64,000 bases of DNA from Pseudevernia furfuracea. Taxonomy: Eukaryota > Ascomycota > Lecanoromycetes > Lecanorales > Parmeliaceae. The notes below the pieces were generated by a model that saw nothing but the letters and a program-made list of their open reading frames with translations, ran no database searches and was not told the DNA's origin. Of the stretch, positions 22,252 through 34,780 are shown piece after piece. The position numbers and the translations under genes were made by a program. Where the stretch lies: contig JAIUPT010000040.1 of assembly GCA_022315425.1 (NCBI GenBank), forward strand, positions 372,001 through 436,000, in the 5' to 3' direction. The number at the start of each line of letters is the position of its first letter. The stretch's first letter is position 1.

Positions 22252-23076
22252 AAATAATAATTTTCTTCTCAGAACTTTATTATAAAATAATTATCAACTA
22301 TGAACTCAATCAAGCATGTTCCCCTTGTTATTATATATATAAATATCGTTCGAAGTTATATCGCGTCATTAATAAATCTCTCTGTCGTCGTTAATGTTAT
22401 ATCGCGATTTAATAGATATGTTATTATATGAAGAAAACTTTTTTATAATATTAATTTAACATCTGCGACTCGATTCGAAAGCAATGAATTAATTAAATCG
22501 TATTATTTTAAATAATTTCTTCTCTGTCTTCTTCTGTCTTCTCTATCTTCTTCGACTAAGCATAATATTAGTTTCACGTTTTTAATTATCATTTGATCAT
22601 TTCTACATCGATTTTCTTTAAAATAAAGTTCTATAATATTAAAACACTATACTACTCATAAAACATTATTCAAAAGTCTTAAATATAATATTGTTGTTGT
22701 TATAGTCTGTTTCGAATGGTGAGCGAGTTTTTTGATAGGGTTTCGGATTTATCGAATTTTAGGGTATTGCATTGGTAGGTGGAAACGAGTAGAGTACACC
22801 AGCGCAACATCAGATGCCAAGGCGCTTGACCTGCTTCGGTATCGCGCAGAAGGTATGAATTTGTTGAATAATATGGGTACTATTGACTGTATTGGCTAGA
22901 CTGAAGACCTATAGGTAGTATCTACAGGAGAGTAGGTGTCACACTAGTGCCAAGCCACTAGTTCAGGTAGGGCTGACTGCCATGGTTTTCAACAGAATTG
23001 GTAATAAGACAACATTTCGGTGTATGATCCAGTGGAGTGTAACATGCCCCTCTGAGACCTGAATTTAGTATGCAGA
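22252..23076. other. End of AT-rich island and upstream region of the kinase-TPR gene
   Basis: AT-rich and uninformative to about 22700, then an abrupt change to normal composition. The last 350 bp probably hold the promoter and 5' UTR of the following gene. Confidence 0.5.
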
Positions 23077-26000
23077 ATGCCTACTCGTAAATTCACGCGA
23101 GTTTACCGTCGGCCTGCTGCTGCTTCCGAACAACCGCCTCTCGAGTCGGACTTCGCAAGCCTCGTAGACCTCCTGCACGCTATTCGACTGCATGGAGTAC
23201 CGATTTTGCCGATATCTCCACAGAAGCCCCTTGGGGTCATAGGGAGGGGTCTCTCTGGTGACATCGAGCAATCCCGAGCTGATGTAGCTACTCAATTGGC
23301 GTTCAAGGAAGGAATTCCAGACAAGCTTGAGCGGGACACAAAATTGATTCAAGATTGGTACTCCCTCGTGACTCAGGTCACCTTACTTCAGCATGCACCT
23401 ATACGAGACAGTCCTCACTTTATTGACCTTCTTGGACTCAGTTTCTACGTTCCTCTGACCAATGCTGCAAAAAAGCGGGCCTGGCCTCTTCTTGTCACGT
23501 CCAGGGTCAACCGTGGGGATCTCACCAGCTTCTTATTGAAAAACCAGCTTGGATTATTGACAGATGACATTCGTATGCAACTGTTCGCTGAGGCGGCTGA
23601 AGCTGTCTATGTCCTTCATGAATGTAGTAGGTGGCAGCACAACACTTCACTTGGTCGCCTTTATTGACGAGCGGTAGGCGTCGCTCATGGAGACATCAAG
23701 CCCGAAAACTTCTTGATAGATCAGTTTGAAGACGGGGACGGAGAGCTCAATTGCATGTTGAACGACTTCGGCTCCAGCACGATTCGGGGCCAGAAGCGCT
23801 TGCCTACTTTGAATGAGCCTTGGAACGCCCCGGAGCTGGATACCATCTCCGATGGACTCGACTTCGAAGAACTTGCACAAACGGATATCTTTGCATTCGG
23901 TCTGATTTCGATTCATATACTCATGCCTCTGAAAGAATTGGAAAAGTTTAGCCTTTGCTTAATACGGCGACCAGACGAGACCGATGATCGATGGAGACAA
24001 ACAACCAACGACATAAGAAGAGCGAAGCGCTCCAAAGGCTTGGGTAGTTTGACAGAGAGATTGCTTAGAATGATTGAAGCATCCGATATCTCTGCTGAGT
24101 GGCGAGGCCTGCTTCGCAAAATGATTTTGGCTTCGGTCGGACCCTCAGCAGGCCAAAGATCTATTCCCTGGCCAGAGATCTTACCTTTAATCGAAGACCA
24201 TCTCTCTCACAGGTAACACAAGTAGTGTTTGTCCATTGTATTAAGCAGTAGTCCTGATGTTATGATCAGCTTCTCGATCAATCCAAGAAAGCCGGTGCAT
24301 CCACCGCCAACAACTTACAGCTCTACTATGCTTGACCATTCCAGTCATGAAACCTTCAACGTGAGCTCACCAGGAATATACTGCCACAGTTGTTGCAGTT
24401 TGCTCACACGAGAATAGCTTGCCGTAAATCTAGGCGAACTAGATGACACAGACTACATCCTGCGAGCCAATATTGTTGATGATATCCTATATAAAGCTTC
24501 TCATTCTAACTGTGCTTCTTGCCGTAAAGATTATGCCTTCCAATTTGCTGTCTCTCGTCAATTCGGCTTCGGTTGCTCCAAGGAACAGGGATCTCACAAA
24601 GAATTTTTGGAGGAAAGTGGCAGAACGCAAGATGATCTTTCGGCGGCTATTAAGGATATTGGCTTCAAATATGAATTCACAACTACAGTCCCAGATAGCG
24701 TGCTGAATGCTCTAGCAATTGGTGTTCTAGTAAGTGCTGAGAGAATTCAGGAGTACCAGATGTCTCAAAGATTGAAGGCAGCCAAAAAAGCTATAAACGA
24801 GGAGATTGATGCCAGGGCTCATGAATTGGGTGCAGGTCATCTTTGTTTGGCGAAGATAAAATGGGAACTGTCGCTCTTGCTCAAGGCCCAAGCCAGTTTG
24901 CAGGATGCGGAGCGTTCTCAAAGAGAAGTCGTTCAGACCTTAGCTCGTCATCTCGGAGAGCACCATACATGGACCTTGGTCGCAAAAATTGTGTTAGCTA
25001 ATATACTTGCTGACCGAGGACTGCAAGGGGATGCCTTAGATCTTTACAAGACGCTTCAGCCTATCCTTGATAAAGGTCTCGGCTCGGGGCATCCAGAAAC
25101 AGTGACAGTACTTCAGCTTCTAGGCATCAGTTTCTTAGAACTAGGTCAGTTCACGGATGCAGAAGGCGCTTTCGAGAAAGTTGTACTTCTCCGTGAGAAG
25201 ACGCTCTCGCCAATGCATCTTCTGACCGTCGAGGCTGAACTCTGTTTAGCTACCACCTTTCGACTTCATGGGCATTTAAAGAAGGCACTGGCTGTGTCAG
25301 AACACATCGACAACAAGATGAGTAGCTTTTTCACCCAAGACGATAATGTCAAAGCCCAGGTCTATATCTTCCAAGCATTTCTTTATATCGCCTTGGACTC
25401 ACTGGAGCAAGCAAGAGAAACTATCTCCAAGGCTTCGAGGGCAATAGATAATCTCCAGCTCGCCGAAGATCATCCGTTGAGGCTCTCAGTCCTAAAGGCA
25501 CAATCTGAGATTCATGAAGCTCGAGGAGAATTGGGCCAACAGGAGTCAGTTCTGCGGCGTATTCTGCGTGCGAATACACTTCATGGAGAGGAAAGCCCAA
25601 CATTGTGGGACACCAAGACTCAACTTGCAGAGTCCCTACTGAGACAGGGTCAATTGATTCCTGCGCATGACATGGCGAATGAAGTCATCACGGCATCCGA
25701 AGAGTTAGCGACCGAAGATCCCGACAACATAGCTCGTTGCACATCTGTTGTGGCACTTACCTTGTCACGCCAAGGCAAGAAGGAGAAAGCTCTGGAAACG
25801 TCTCACCAATTCCGCGATTCTTGTTTGAAATTATATCGTTCAGGAACATACAATACAGTGCGGGCAACAAACTCTCTTGTCAGATGCTTGGTTGAGCAAA
25901 ACCAATATGAAGAGGCACGAGTATACTGTGAGGAAATGCTGCCATACTATCGAGAGGAGGGAAATCGGGGCGCAGGTGGAATTGCGGTTTTACGATGCAT

Positions 26001-27054
26001 TGCGTTCATTTCTAACAGGCTGGGTGACTTCACAAACACTGAGGCGTATTGCAAAGAGGCCATATTGTGGGCCACTGAGACTTATGGAGAAGACCATGTG
26101 GAGACATTAAAGGTGTACGACACGCTTGTTCGGGCTTACGTTGAAATGGGAAAATGCTCTGACGCCGAGAACATCTATCGAGCAAAATTTGGGGCCCAGT
26201 ACGCTGGCAGTCAGCTAGATCTCGCTTTCAAACGCCAATTGGCAAAACTCCGAATAAAGGAAGGCGACTTTGATGCAGCAACCGAATTGAGACATGAGGT
26301 GTACCAATTGAAGGCTTCGTCATTAGGGAGATTGCATCCTGACACTATCAAATTGACTGCGGCTGTCATATCAGATGCCATGGACATTGCCCTGCCCGAG
26401 CAAGTCGAAACAGAATCATTGGAAAACATTCAGGATATGAAGCAGGTCCTTGGAGCCAGTCATCCTTTAACAATCAAATCTATCGGCCACTTGGCACACG
26501 TGTACGGCCTGCATGGACGGTTTCAAGTAGCAGAGAAATTGTTCGCAGAGTTAGACAACTTCTGCAAAGTTGACAGAGCTCCGAATCCGAAGCTCTACGC
26601 CCAGATACTAGGTAGACGCGCCGATTTGTTCTTTCGAAGAAACCAATTGATGGAAGCGGAGGAGCTGGAGCGAAAAGCACTTGCTATACGCACGAGCATC
26701 TACGGCGATTCGCACCACATTGTTCTGACCAACAAAGTCAATCTGGCAACCACGTTGAATGCGCAGAAGAAGCACACGGACGCAGAGCGCTACCTTTCAG
26801 AAGTGGTAGGGTGTCTTGAAGGAAATCTGAGCAGGGCGACGCCTCAAGCAACGCGAGACTTCCTGCGGCGCAAGGGGTCGCTCGCAGCGGTCATGTTCGC
26901 TCAAGGCAGGTTTGAAGATGCCGCGGCTATGTACACGTCCATAGTCGAGACAGCGGGACAAGTGGGACTGGATGAGTCCACTGTCTCTCATTGGAAAAGA
27001 GAAAGAGAGACTGTTTGGAGCGAACAGCTGAAGCAAGAGAAGGCTCGAATATGA
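23077..27054 (+). CDS. Protein kinase-TPR fusion protein
   Basis: Probably a cytosolic signalling protein with an N-terminal kinase-like domain and a long kinesin-light-chain-type TPR array. Four exons fit in phase: 23077-23626, 23678-24212, 24270-24360 and 24418-27054, giving 1270 residues. The kinase part shows VAHGDIKPENFL at about 185-196 (HGD replacing HRD), LNDFGSS with the DFG at 213-215 and PWNAPEL in the activation segment. The N-lobe lysine is not obvious. A linker exon leads to a segment with AFQFAVSRQFGFG, typical of fungal kinase-TPR proteins, then many TPR units of about 42 residues with HP-T and A-E-F patterns. Without splicing at 24213 the kinase would stop at 24214-24216 and the TPR frame would lack a start. 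Both 57 nt introns have plausible branch sites. Two separate genes remain possible. Confidence 0.75.
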
Positions 27055-27513
27055 AACAGCACTAGTGTAAGAGGTAGGCAACGGCTTTTGGTGCTTTCAG
27101 TATGAAGTGTCTGTTGTTTGTCAGGGTCCCCCCGTGAGAACATCACGATAAACCTTACGTAGCATTGAATTCTTTCGGGCTTACATTTAGTTCACAGAAT
27201 CTAAGTCTGTGTTTTTGATTTCTGTACTTTGGCCTCGTCATTGGCGATTGTCAAGATACACTACTCTTTAATGTGGGTAGAGATTTCGACTCGGTAGTAG
27301 GATCAGCTATGTAACAGCTCGTAGACAACGAAGGTGAGAGCCAGCAATCCCGCTATCTAATCGTGGGAGATTCAATGTCGAATGAAACCACAAGGCATCC
27401 TTTTGGTCTTTATCCATGATGTTCTCATTTGCTGCATGGTTGCCATTGTTCGGTTTCTCATCGCACCCTGGACATCTCGCGAGCCAATTACATACCGACG
27501 GCGCCGCATGTCC
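27055..27513. other. Convergent 3' intergenic region
   Basis: Lies between the ends of the kinase-TPR gene (plus) and the tandem kinase gene (minus) and presumably holds both 3' UTRs. No separate gene is seen. Confidence 0.5.
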
Positions 27514-30485
27514 CTACGCGCAGCAGTGAGATAATGGCTCTGCGACCTTTACTCGAAAATGCTCGTGCATCTCCCAACGCGACTCCGCACTGTGCTCTCG
27601 GTTTATTCTATCATCCTCCTCGGTACCTAGGCAAAACTCCACGGCACCGCGGTATATCGCGCCCATCCTCTCGCCCAGCATCGGCACGTAGGTCTGAATC
27701 AATTTCTGTTGGAAAGCCTCGGGCGAGTTGATTTCGCGATGATCACGGCGTAGCACGGAGACCGGCTGCCACAAGCCTAACTCCAAGAGCACGATACCTA
27801 GGCTGAAGTAGTCGAATGAACGCGTAAAGGACGAGCCTTGCCGGTAGAGCGGGTGCTGATAGTGCGGAAACTCGTGGCGTGGACCTAGCGTTGTCCTTGA
27901 GGCCTCAGGACGGCTGTCGTTGAAGCCGGCAAGCACGGCAGACGAGACATGTTGGTGTACTTCCTCTGCCGAAGGCGAGAAAATTAGGACGTGGTGTGAC
28001 GAAAGGTTCTTGTGCAACCAGCCGACCTCGTGCAAGGCGAGCAGACATGATGCAAGAGATTGGGCGAGACAAAAGACGTCGCCAAGGTGAGGACGCTCGG
28101 CGTCTGATTTTTCGGGATCGGTCATTCGAATGACGTTGTTAAGAGAGAAAAGATCGACGCTGCTGCGGTTGAGATCGGTCTTAGGATGGGGAAGAAGGTA
28201 AACAAAGCCGAAGCGATAGAAATTCTGCTGGTGGAAATAGCCGACGCAGTCGAGCACACGATCCTTCACTACTCCCTGCCGAGGGGTCGCCTCCGGGTCC
28301 AAAAGTCCTGCTAGTGCGTCCATAGTTCTCAACAGCTCGTCTCCAGGTTCGCATTGCCAGCGGTGATCGTACTGCTTCCATTCGATCATCGCTCGGTGCT
28401 TTCCGGTGGCCAGATGATAGTAGCCCATGGTTCGTGATTCGTCGTTGACTAGCAGAATGTTAGATGACTGAATCGGCTGAACAGGGGATGCTCTGTCAAT
28501 ATCGACGCAGCCGAGGTCGATAGAATAACTGCGTCTTCCAGTCCGAAACGAGGTTGAGATTATACGGGACATGTAGGTCATCGCAGCTTTAGCGCCGACA
28601 ATTCTGTAGCGTGCTGGCTTTGGGGCAGAGTAGATAGCTTCTAGGATCTGCATATCCTGGATGTCGCCCACGGCATGCGCCCACAAGTCGTCGATCCTGG
28701 TCCGCGCTTCTGTAGGGAGAGTGCAGCACACCGAATCCACGGCGGTGCTGACTATGGACAACGAATTCAACAGGTTCGTTGTAGATCCAGCTCCTGCGGT
28801 GGCCTCGCAAGACTGTTCGTAGCCGACTAGAGCTTTATGAAGAGATAAGAGACTAGACAGAGTTACGGTGATGCTCTCCATAACTTCTTCTCGATGAATA
28901 CGGCCGGCAGCTGCTCTCCACACGTCAAACAGATTCTGCTCCAGTAAGAGTAGCTTGTCAGTGTCTTTTGTTCGACTGTTTCCGTCATAAGACTGTCGGT
29001 TGAAAATCTGAGCTACATTTTTGGTTCTGGCTTCTTTTGCTAGTACAGCAAGTGATCGGGTTACTCCTGTAATTTTAATGCGCTTATATTGATTAATGTT
29101 CAGCATCTCCAGAATGAGACGCCGAACATCCCTCGTCTCCTGACTCTTGGTATGGGCCGCGATGCCTGAGAGCCAATCGAGTACGGTAGGTCTGACCTGG
29201 CCATTTAAGTGAAACGCACAGTTGACTATCGTCAGATCTCCCTGACTTTGATGGGCTCTTCTTGTGTTTCTGAACTTGCTAACGTTTCCACCCTCTATCA
29301 CGGTAAGAATTTCGGCAAGAACACAACCAAGAGCCCATATGTCTAGTGCTCGACCCACATCACCGTTTGTCCAGTCTTTACTGTTGAATGATTCTGGGCT
29401 GAGGTAGTCGTCATGACCACCACGCAAGCGTGACTTGGAGGTTTCGTTGTCCGGTTTCAATTTCGAAAGCCCAAAGTCAGCTATCAAAAAGGTTGTACCT
29501 TTCACCAGTATATTGTCTGGCCGGAGATCATGGTGGTAGCCGATCTTGCGAATTTTCATACCCCTGTCCTCAAAATCGAATTCGTGAATTTTGCTGAGTG
29601 CGTCGGCCAGACCGTACATCCCTTCAAACAAAATACATGCTTCCGAAAACGGGGGATCTGCAAGAAAGTCTTTCATGGTCAAGGGGATGTATGGAAATAG
29701 GAGATTGCGAATGTTGAACTGGGTATAAGAGCCGAGAAACTCCACGATATTGGGATGTTGCAGTTCTCCAAGCAAGTCCAAGACAGCTTGTTCACTACCC
29801 CCATCGTCTACGTCGAGCTCCTTGCGAGCAATTGGAGGATTCTACTCTCAGTCAGTTGATTTATTTTAGGTGCCTTATGCTGGCAACAGACCTCCTCAGT
29901 TGCAGCTAAAACCAGCCTTTGGCAGGAAGGGTATAAAATCACTTTGTACAAGGTGCCAAAACCACCTTTGGCAATCTGAACATCCTCTAGAAATGGCAGA
30001 ACAGCATTCTCCCCAATCTCGAGATGAATGTTGCCTTTCACTAGGATCACTGGGTCAAATTCCCATTGTCTCTCAAGAAATCGACGAGCGACTTGTTTCG
30101 GAAGGAAATAGAGCCCCTGTTCATCACTGTATGGTACCCTGGAGTCACCCTCTCGTCTGAAGAGAAAGTCCAGAATACGAGCTTCGTTGTTGTCAAGTAG
30201 GAGAATTGCGAAGGTCCTCAACGCCGTCTGTTGGGTCAAAGAAGAGATTCGGTGAATATCACGCTGGTTGCCGTTCAGAGACGGGATCGAAGAGATGCAT
30301 TCGTGGATGGCATCTTCGTTCAACAGATCTGCCAAGTCGGCGTGGGGGTAAAAGTGTTTCCTTGCTCTGGCACACTGAGAGTCCTTCCGCAGAATTGATA
30401 GCTGTTCTTGTAGCCGGCCACTTACATCACTCATTCTGTTGATGCGAGAGAATGAATTCTGAAGCAAGATATGTAAAGATGACAA
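27514..30485 (-). CDS. Tandem kinase-pseudokinase protein
   Basis: A 973-residue protein from two exons, 30485-29892 and 29841-27514, joined by a 50 nt intron (29891-29842). The first kinase domain is complete in key residues: glycine loop KGGFG near 173, Lys in IARKEL near 205, HHDLRPDN with the catalytic Asp near 303, DFG near 320, and SPE in the activation loop. A helical middle part follows. The C-terminal third resembles the kinase-like end of fungal HeLo/prion-inhibition-domain proteins: SLASCLLALHEVGWLHKNLS near 797-813 with N in place of the catalytic Asp, and GFND near 836 in place of DFG, so it is probably an inactive pseudokinase. A second Met 17 codons in (MSDVSG) is an alternative start. 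It likely acts in signalling or non-self response, but this is inference. Confidence 0.8.
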
Positions 30486-31495
30486 CTGCCATTCGTTATT
30501 CGATCATGAGTAGTAATCATTTTGCCCTCATACTGGCGGGGCGCTGCAACAGATCTTCGGGCAGCGGAAGAAAGTTTGTCCTCGATCACACTAGCCCAAG
30601 TCTTCTACCCCTCGCCAGCTTCAGCAATTGTCGCAAACCGTATCAACTTGAAAGAAACGACAACAAAACATGGCCGTACAACAAGAGCTTTCGCAGAGGT
30701 ACATCGACAAGGAGAAGTTGGGGAAATTCTGGCGCACTCATCCTGATTTTAAAGGACAATCTTGCGTTCTTGAAGTAAGTCTGCAACATAGAGTAGTGAT
30801 TAATACTTCTTCCTAGAACGAAGCATGACATGGCATTTAGGCTAAGGATGACTCATATTTGATCACTATTCCTCGCAAGATGACAGAGGTTGGTATTCGA
30901 TGCAGCATTTAGAGCTGTGCATGCTCTGACACCTGATACCCGTGGAAACAGTATTAACAATGCAAATAGGACGAAATAATATCTGTGTACTACGACGAAG
31001 ATACTCTGGCGCATATGGAAGCTGAAGCGAGCACTGTCTAAGGAATTAGCACTACCAGATAACCAGATCACACCATCTAAACAAATGCAAATCATATCTC
31101 CATCACCAGTTCCCCTAACGCCTATGACGGAGTCTTGGGTATCAATACGTAGAGCATCTGAGGTATTGTCCCATTAATATTGCGTGCCCGGCGGGCAGAA
31201 AAGTGGGGTAATTTCCAGTACGTCTCGTTGCTTGGCCTGCCACGGCCTATCACTCTACCTAAGAGCCGCATTTGATCCAGTCCTGTCACGCTACCGGTAA
31301 GGTTCGTAGTGCTGTGTCGGTGCCTCACTGCGCATTAAACAGAATAACCCACCAGGGTCCTTTCTGTCTGCCCACATACAACAGTACCTCTTCTCCACGG
31401 GCACTCGATGGCACTATTTAACATCTCGAAAAGCTATCATCAACTCTTAGACAATGATTTCGTCACATAACATATAGATTATGTGATCGCCAGAG
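30486..31495. other. Region without a supported gene
   Basis: A 36-codon open exon-like frame from an ATG at 30669 ends at a good GTAAGT donor (30775), but the frame downstream of the next AG stops at once. It may be a gene remnant or non-coding. The rest shows nothing recognisable. Confidence 0.35.
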
Positions 31496-33413
31496 ATGTC
31501 TGCCAGTGAAGCAATCGGGAGTGAGCTGTTGCGAGGCTGGGAGTGCTATCCTTCAAACCTGCCCGCGCTTTTTCCTCAAACTAATTTGTACCACTACCAG
31601 CACCGGATCAAACATGATGCCACGAGACTCTTCAATCCAAGCTCTACCGATATTCGTTTTGTGACTGTCCCCTACACATTTGCGCCGCAAGGGAGTACAG
31701 AGGCAGCCGAGCTATACTCTATCAAAGACAACGTGACAAATGAAGCTCAGGTTGAGGAAATCTTGATTGTATGCATATCTCACCTGAATTACTGCTAGGG
31801 CACACTAATGCCTCTCAAAGAAGCATCTTTTGACTCATGGCGATCACTACATGTGCGTAAAGCTACTCCCGATTAGGGGCGAATCTTTTAGACCAGTACT
31901 GGGCTATCATTTCAAGATCGCATAAAGCGAACTTTGGAACTAATTTGCCATCGAACCATTACCAGAGTCTTCCGTCAACCGCATACTTGGGCGCCGTTCA
32001 AGGCTTCAGAAAATGCCTTTCGTAAGATCTTCAACGCCGTCCAAGTTCCTCCCTCCTTCTTAGACATAGTCCATACGTTTGGTCACCCCAATGGAGTTCC
32101 ATCTTGCTCTGTCACTGGCGGCTATGACTCTCAGTTCAGATCTTCATTACGGACGACTGGCGACCCAGACCGTCCGCTTTTTGGTGAGTTGAAATGCATA
32201 TTATCTGTTAATATTAAAGTAACGTGCAGAGTTCCTTTACAACATCAAGTATATGGCGAAGACAGGGCGAGAAACTTGGCCATGGTCAGAAAGATCAATG
32301 GGCATCTACCACAAGTACGACATTGAGACCAAGTCTTCGACATGGATTATGCTACAGCCCGCCCCTTTTGCGTTGAAGATTCCAGACATGCTGTTTGAAT
32401 GCTACAAACCTTCCCCTATAGAACCACACCTTTATCTGCTTCACTCAACACTGCAGATGTGGAATTCGTATTTTACGAACATCGAATCGCAAGTTCGCAA
32501 AGATGTAAGCTCTTTTCTATAGTCCATAACCTATTTACCTCCTGCTCACAGAAGCTATCTTGCAGGGTCGTCACGCTCGCCTTGACACGTCTACACAAGT
32601 CCATGAACAAGATCTGGGGGTAAAAATGGTATTTTCTCACCTCCAAAGCATACACTACCGGTGTGAGGTCATCAGAGATGCCGGGGTAGCAGTACAGTCA
32701 AGCGTTGAGATACTGAACGGGCTTGAGTCTCTGAACGAGACTCTTCGCCAGAGCAATCGTATCTGTCCGCAAGGTGCCCCGCCGTTCCTGCTCTCTGACG
32801 AGCGCCTCCGGCTGTGTGTGTCTCGTTTCGGGATAGTCCACAGACGCGTAGAAGATGTGCTAGATCGTGCCAAACAAGCGTCAACCCTTGTAGGTAACCT
32901 TGACCGTTTCATGTTGAGGCGATGCTCATTCAGAGGTGTGTAGATGCTAACAACTATGTCTCTCTTAGGCAACGACGCTCCTTACCTACCGACATGGCCA
33001 GGCCATCACGTCAACTACAACAAGCCTGGACCGCGTGGCACAGGAATCTCGGCAAGATGAACGAATAACACTCGGCCTTACAAGAACAACAAGAAAAGAC
33101 TCAAGCACTATGAAAGTTGTTGCTATAATCACCGTGATATATCTCCCAGGGACATTTGTTGCTGTGAGAGAGCGCCCAAAGCTTTCGTGCCATTGGCTAA
33201 TCCAGCCAGGCTTTATTCAGCACAGGCTTCATGAATGTCTCCGTAGGAGACCATACAGCAGACCCTCACCATCCAATTCCGATCCTGGCATTGTCATTTG
33301 CAGGAGTTACAGTTTCTCTGATGCTGATCACACTTTGCACATTCTATTTCTGGGATCGAAGCCTGCATTTACAGGAGAAATCGGCCAGTGGCACGTCTCA
33401 ATCATGTTCATGA
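31496..33413 (+). CDS. Fungal CorA-like membrane protein
   Basis: Belongs to the fungal family with a long soluble N-terminal part and two C-terminal membrane spans resembling CorA Mg2+ channels; the transported ion, if any, is unproven. Proposed exons are 31496-31768, 31799-31852, 31892-32183, 32230-32504, 32566-32889, 32969-33163 and 33210-33413, giving 538 residues. Family-like blocks include FRKIFNAVQVPPSFLDIVHT, TGRETWPWSERSMGIYHKYD with STWIML, a helical stalk, and SSTMKVVAIITVIYLPGTFV as the first span, followed by GFMN and a second span, LSFAGVTVSLMLITLCTFYF. GFMN recalls the GMN signature of true CorA channels, which is unusual for this fungal family. The second exon and the 39 nt third intron boundary are the least certain parts. 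Confidence 0.75.
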
Positions 33414-34134
33414 TTGGGACGGCATGAGTTCTAGAGTCAAGATGCTGCGCTGAAGTCCTCCACTTGTTTTCTATGTTGCACGACGCGACCCTCGCAACTC
33501 AAACGCTTCGAGGACTTTGAGATTTTCAAGTATCATCGAGATTATTGAGTATAGCGGCTAGGAGGTACGAGATCAGGCTCAGATTAATCGTATCGTATAC
33601 TGGTTGAAAGACGTGGCTTTCTCGTAGCCTTGAGCAGCTAAGCCGTATGTAGTATTCGATAACTGTTATTGATGCGATAATAACCAAGCTACCGAGGGCC
33701 ATAGCTCAGTTCCATCAAGTGGATCTATGATGGATCTATGTTGGCCGAAGGCCATAGTCGAAGATTCTTAATTGATTTATGCTGGTCGGCAAGAAATATC
33801 GAAAGAGATATTAATGAATTCATCTTGTATTGTCTCTGAGTTAATTTATTTCTAGATAATTTTAAGAGACGAATCTTCGAGTATGAATAACTAATCTATA
33901 TAATAACCACAACAAGAATAGGGCTGAAAACATGAGAGTCATAGCGGCCTAAAATAAGGACGGTCCCAGTCCGAGTAGAAAGGCTCTCGTACTTACTTGT
34001 TAATGCCTTCGATCCTGTCACGGCAAGGTTATCAGAACCGTAGTTATAGCGCCGTGCGACAAATTCTCCATTCCCCCAGTGCCATCTTTCCCGCGCGTCG
34101 TTGTCAACCTTGCCTCTATTCCGCCTTCTCAAAC
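33414..34134. other. Convergent intergenic region
   Basis: Between the CorA-like gene and the secreted-protein gene. Partly AT-rich at about 33760-33900 with GGCCATAG repeated near 33698 and 33750. No gene recognised. Confidence 0.4.
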
Positions 34135-34780
34135 TCAACGCGTCATGGCAAACCCAGCCCCAATCACATAGCCCGCGATCTCCCACCCCTCCAGCAACCT
34201 CACCTCGAACAGAAAATCATACCCCGGGTACGCCTGCACATACCCGTACATCCCCGTCAGAACAATCGTCCACATCCCCCACGTCAAGTCGCTCACTCCT
34301 GTACTGTGGGAAACGCCTATCAGGAAATTCCTCTCCTGCAGCGTGTACCCGTGGCCGGGCATCTTGGCAGTGACTCGGTAGCCGAGGCTGGTGTGGATGG
34401 CATCGAGGACCACTGCTTTCACGAGGGTCTCGTTGCGACTGGGCATGTGGCCGAGGGTCGAGAATACGATGGCGAGGTCGGAGTCGGGGAGGGTGTAGTA
34501 GAAGGGACTTTCGGGCGGGCCGGGCGGGAAGCTGGAGGGATGAATGTTAGAAGAGAACTTCTGCTTATTGGTAATTTGACTCGACTGACGCTGTAAGCTG
34601 ATCAGTCACGTTGCCGGGTTTCGTGATGTTGAAAGGGTTTGGATTTATAGTTGCGCCGTTGAGTGACGGTGAGGGCGTTAAGAGCAAGGCTGGCAGGGCG
34701 TGTATGACGGAAGTGTGAAGTACGAGCAGCAAGGCGAGACTGAATCCATTGCAGGCCCTCATCATTGCTTGTGAAATCAA
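34135..34780 (-). CDS. Small predicted secreted protein, function unknown
   Basis: Two exons, 34780-34590 and 34531-34135, with a 58 nt intron (GTCAGT donor, CCAG acceptor) give 195 residues. The N-terminus is a signal peptide: a short charged start (MMRAC), a hydrophobic core of about 15 residues (FSLALLLVLHTSVI) and an Ala-Leu-Pro cleavage region. Three N-glycosylation sequons follow (NIT, NVT, NET). The mature part ends with a conserved-looking W-I-Y-rich block. I recognise no family, and there is no cysteine pattern of a classic effector. The start at MMRACNG five codons later is equally good. Confidence 0.65.

Larger units (their letters stand above)
9837..22700. other. AT-rich RIP-mutated transposon island
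   Basis: Most of this block is strongly AT-rich and full of stop codons. Three repeat pairs inside it (151 bp, 254 bp and 84-86 bp) allow direct comparison of copies. In the first two pairs nearly all differences are C-to-T or G-to-A transitions, the signature of RIP. CpG dinucleotides remain abundant (TCG and CGA everywhere), which argues against simple CpG-methylation decay and fits the CpA preference of RIP. GC-rich pockets at about 11.5-11.65, 11.92-12.83, 13.42-13.53, 14.35-14.53 and 15.69-15.94 kb mark less mutated pieces. Confidence 0.9.
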
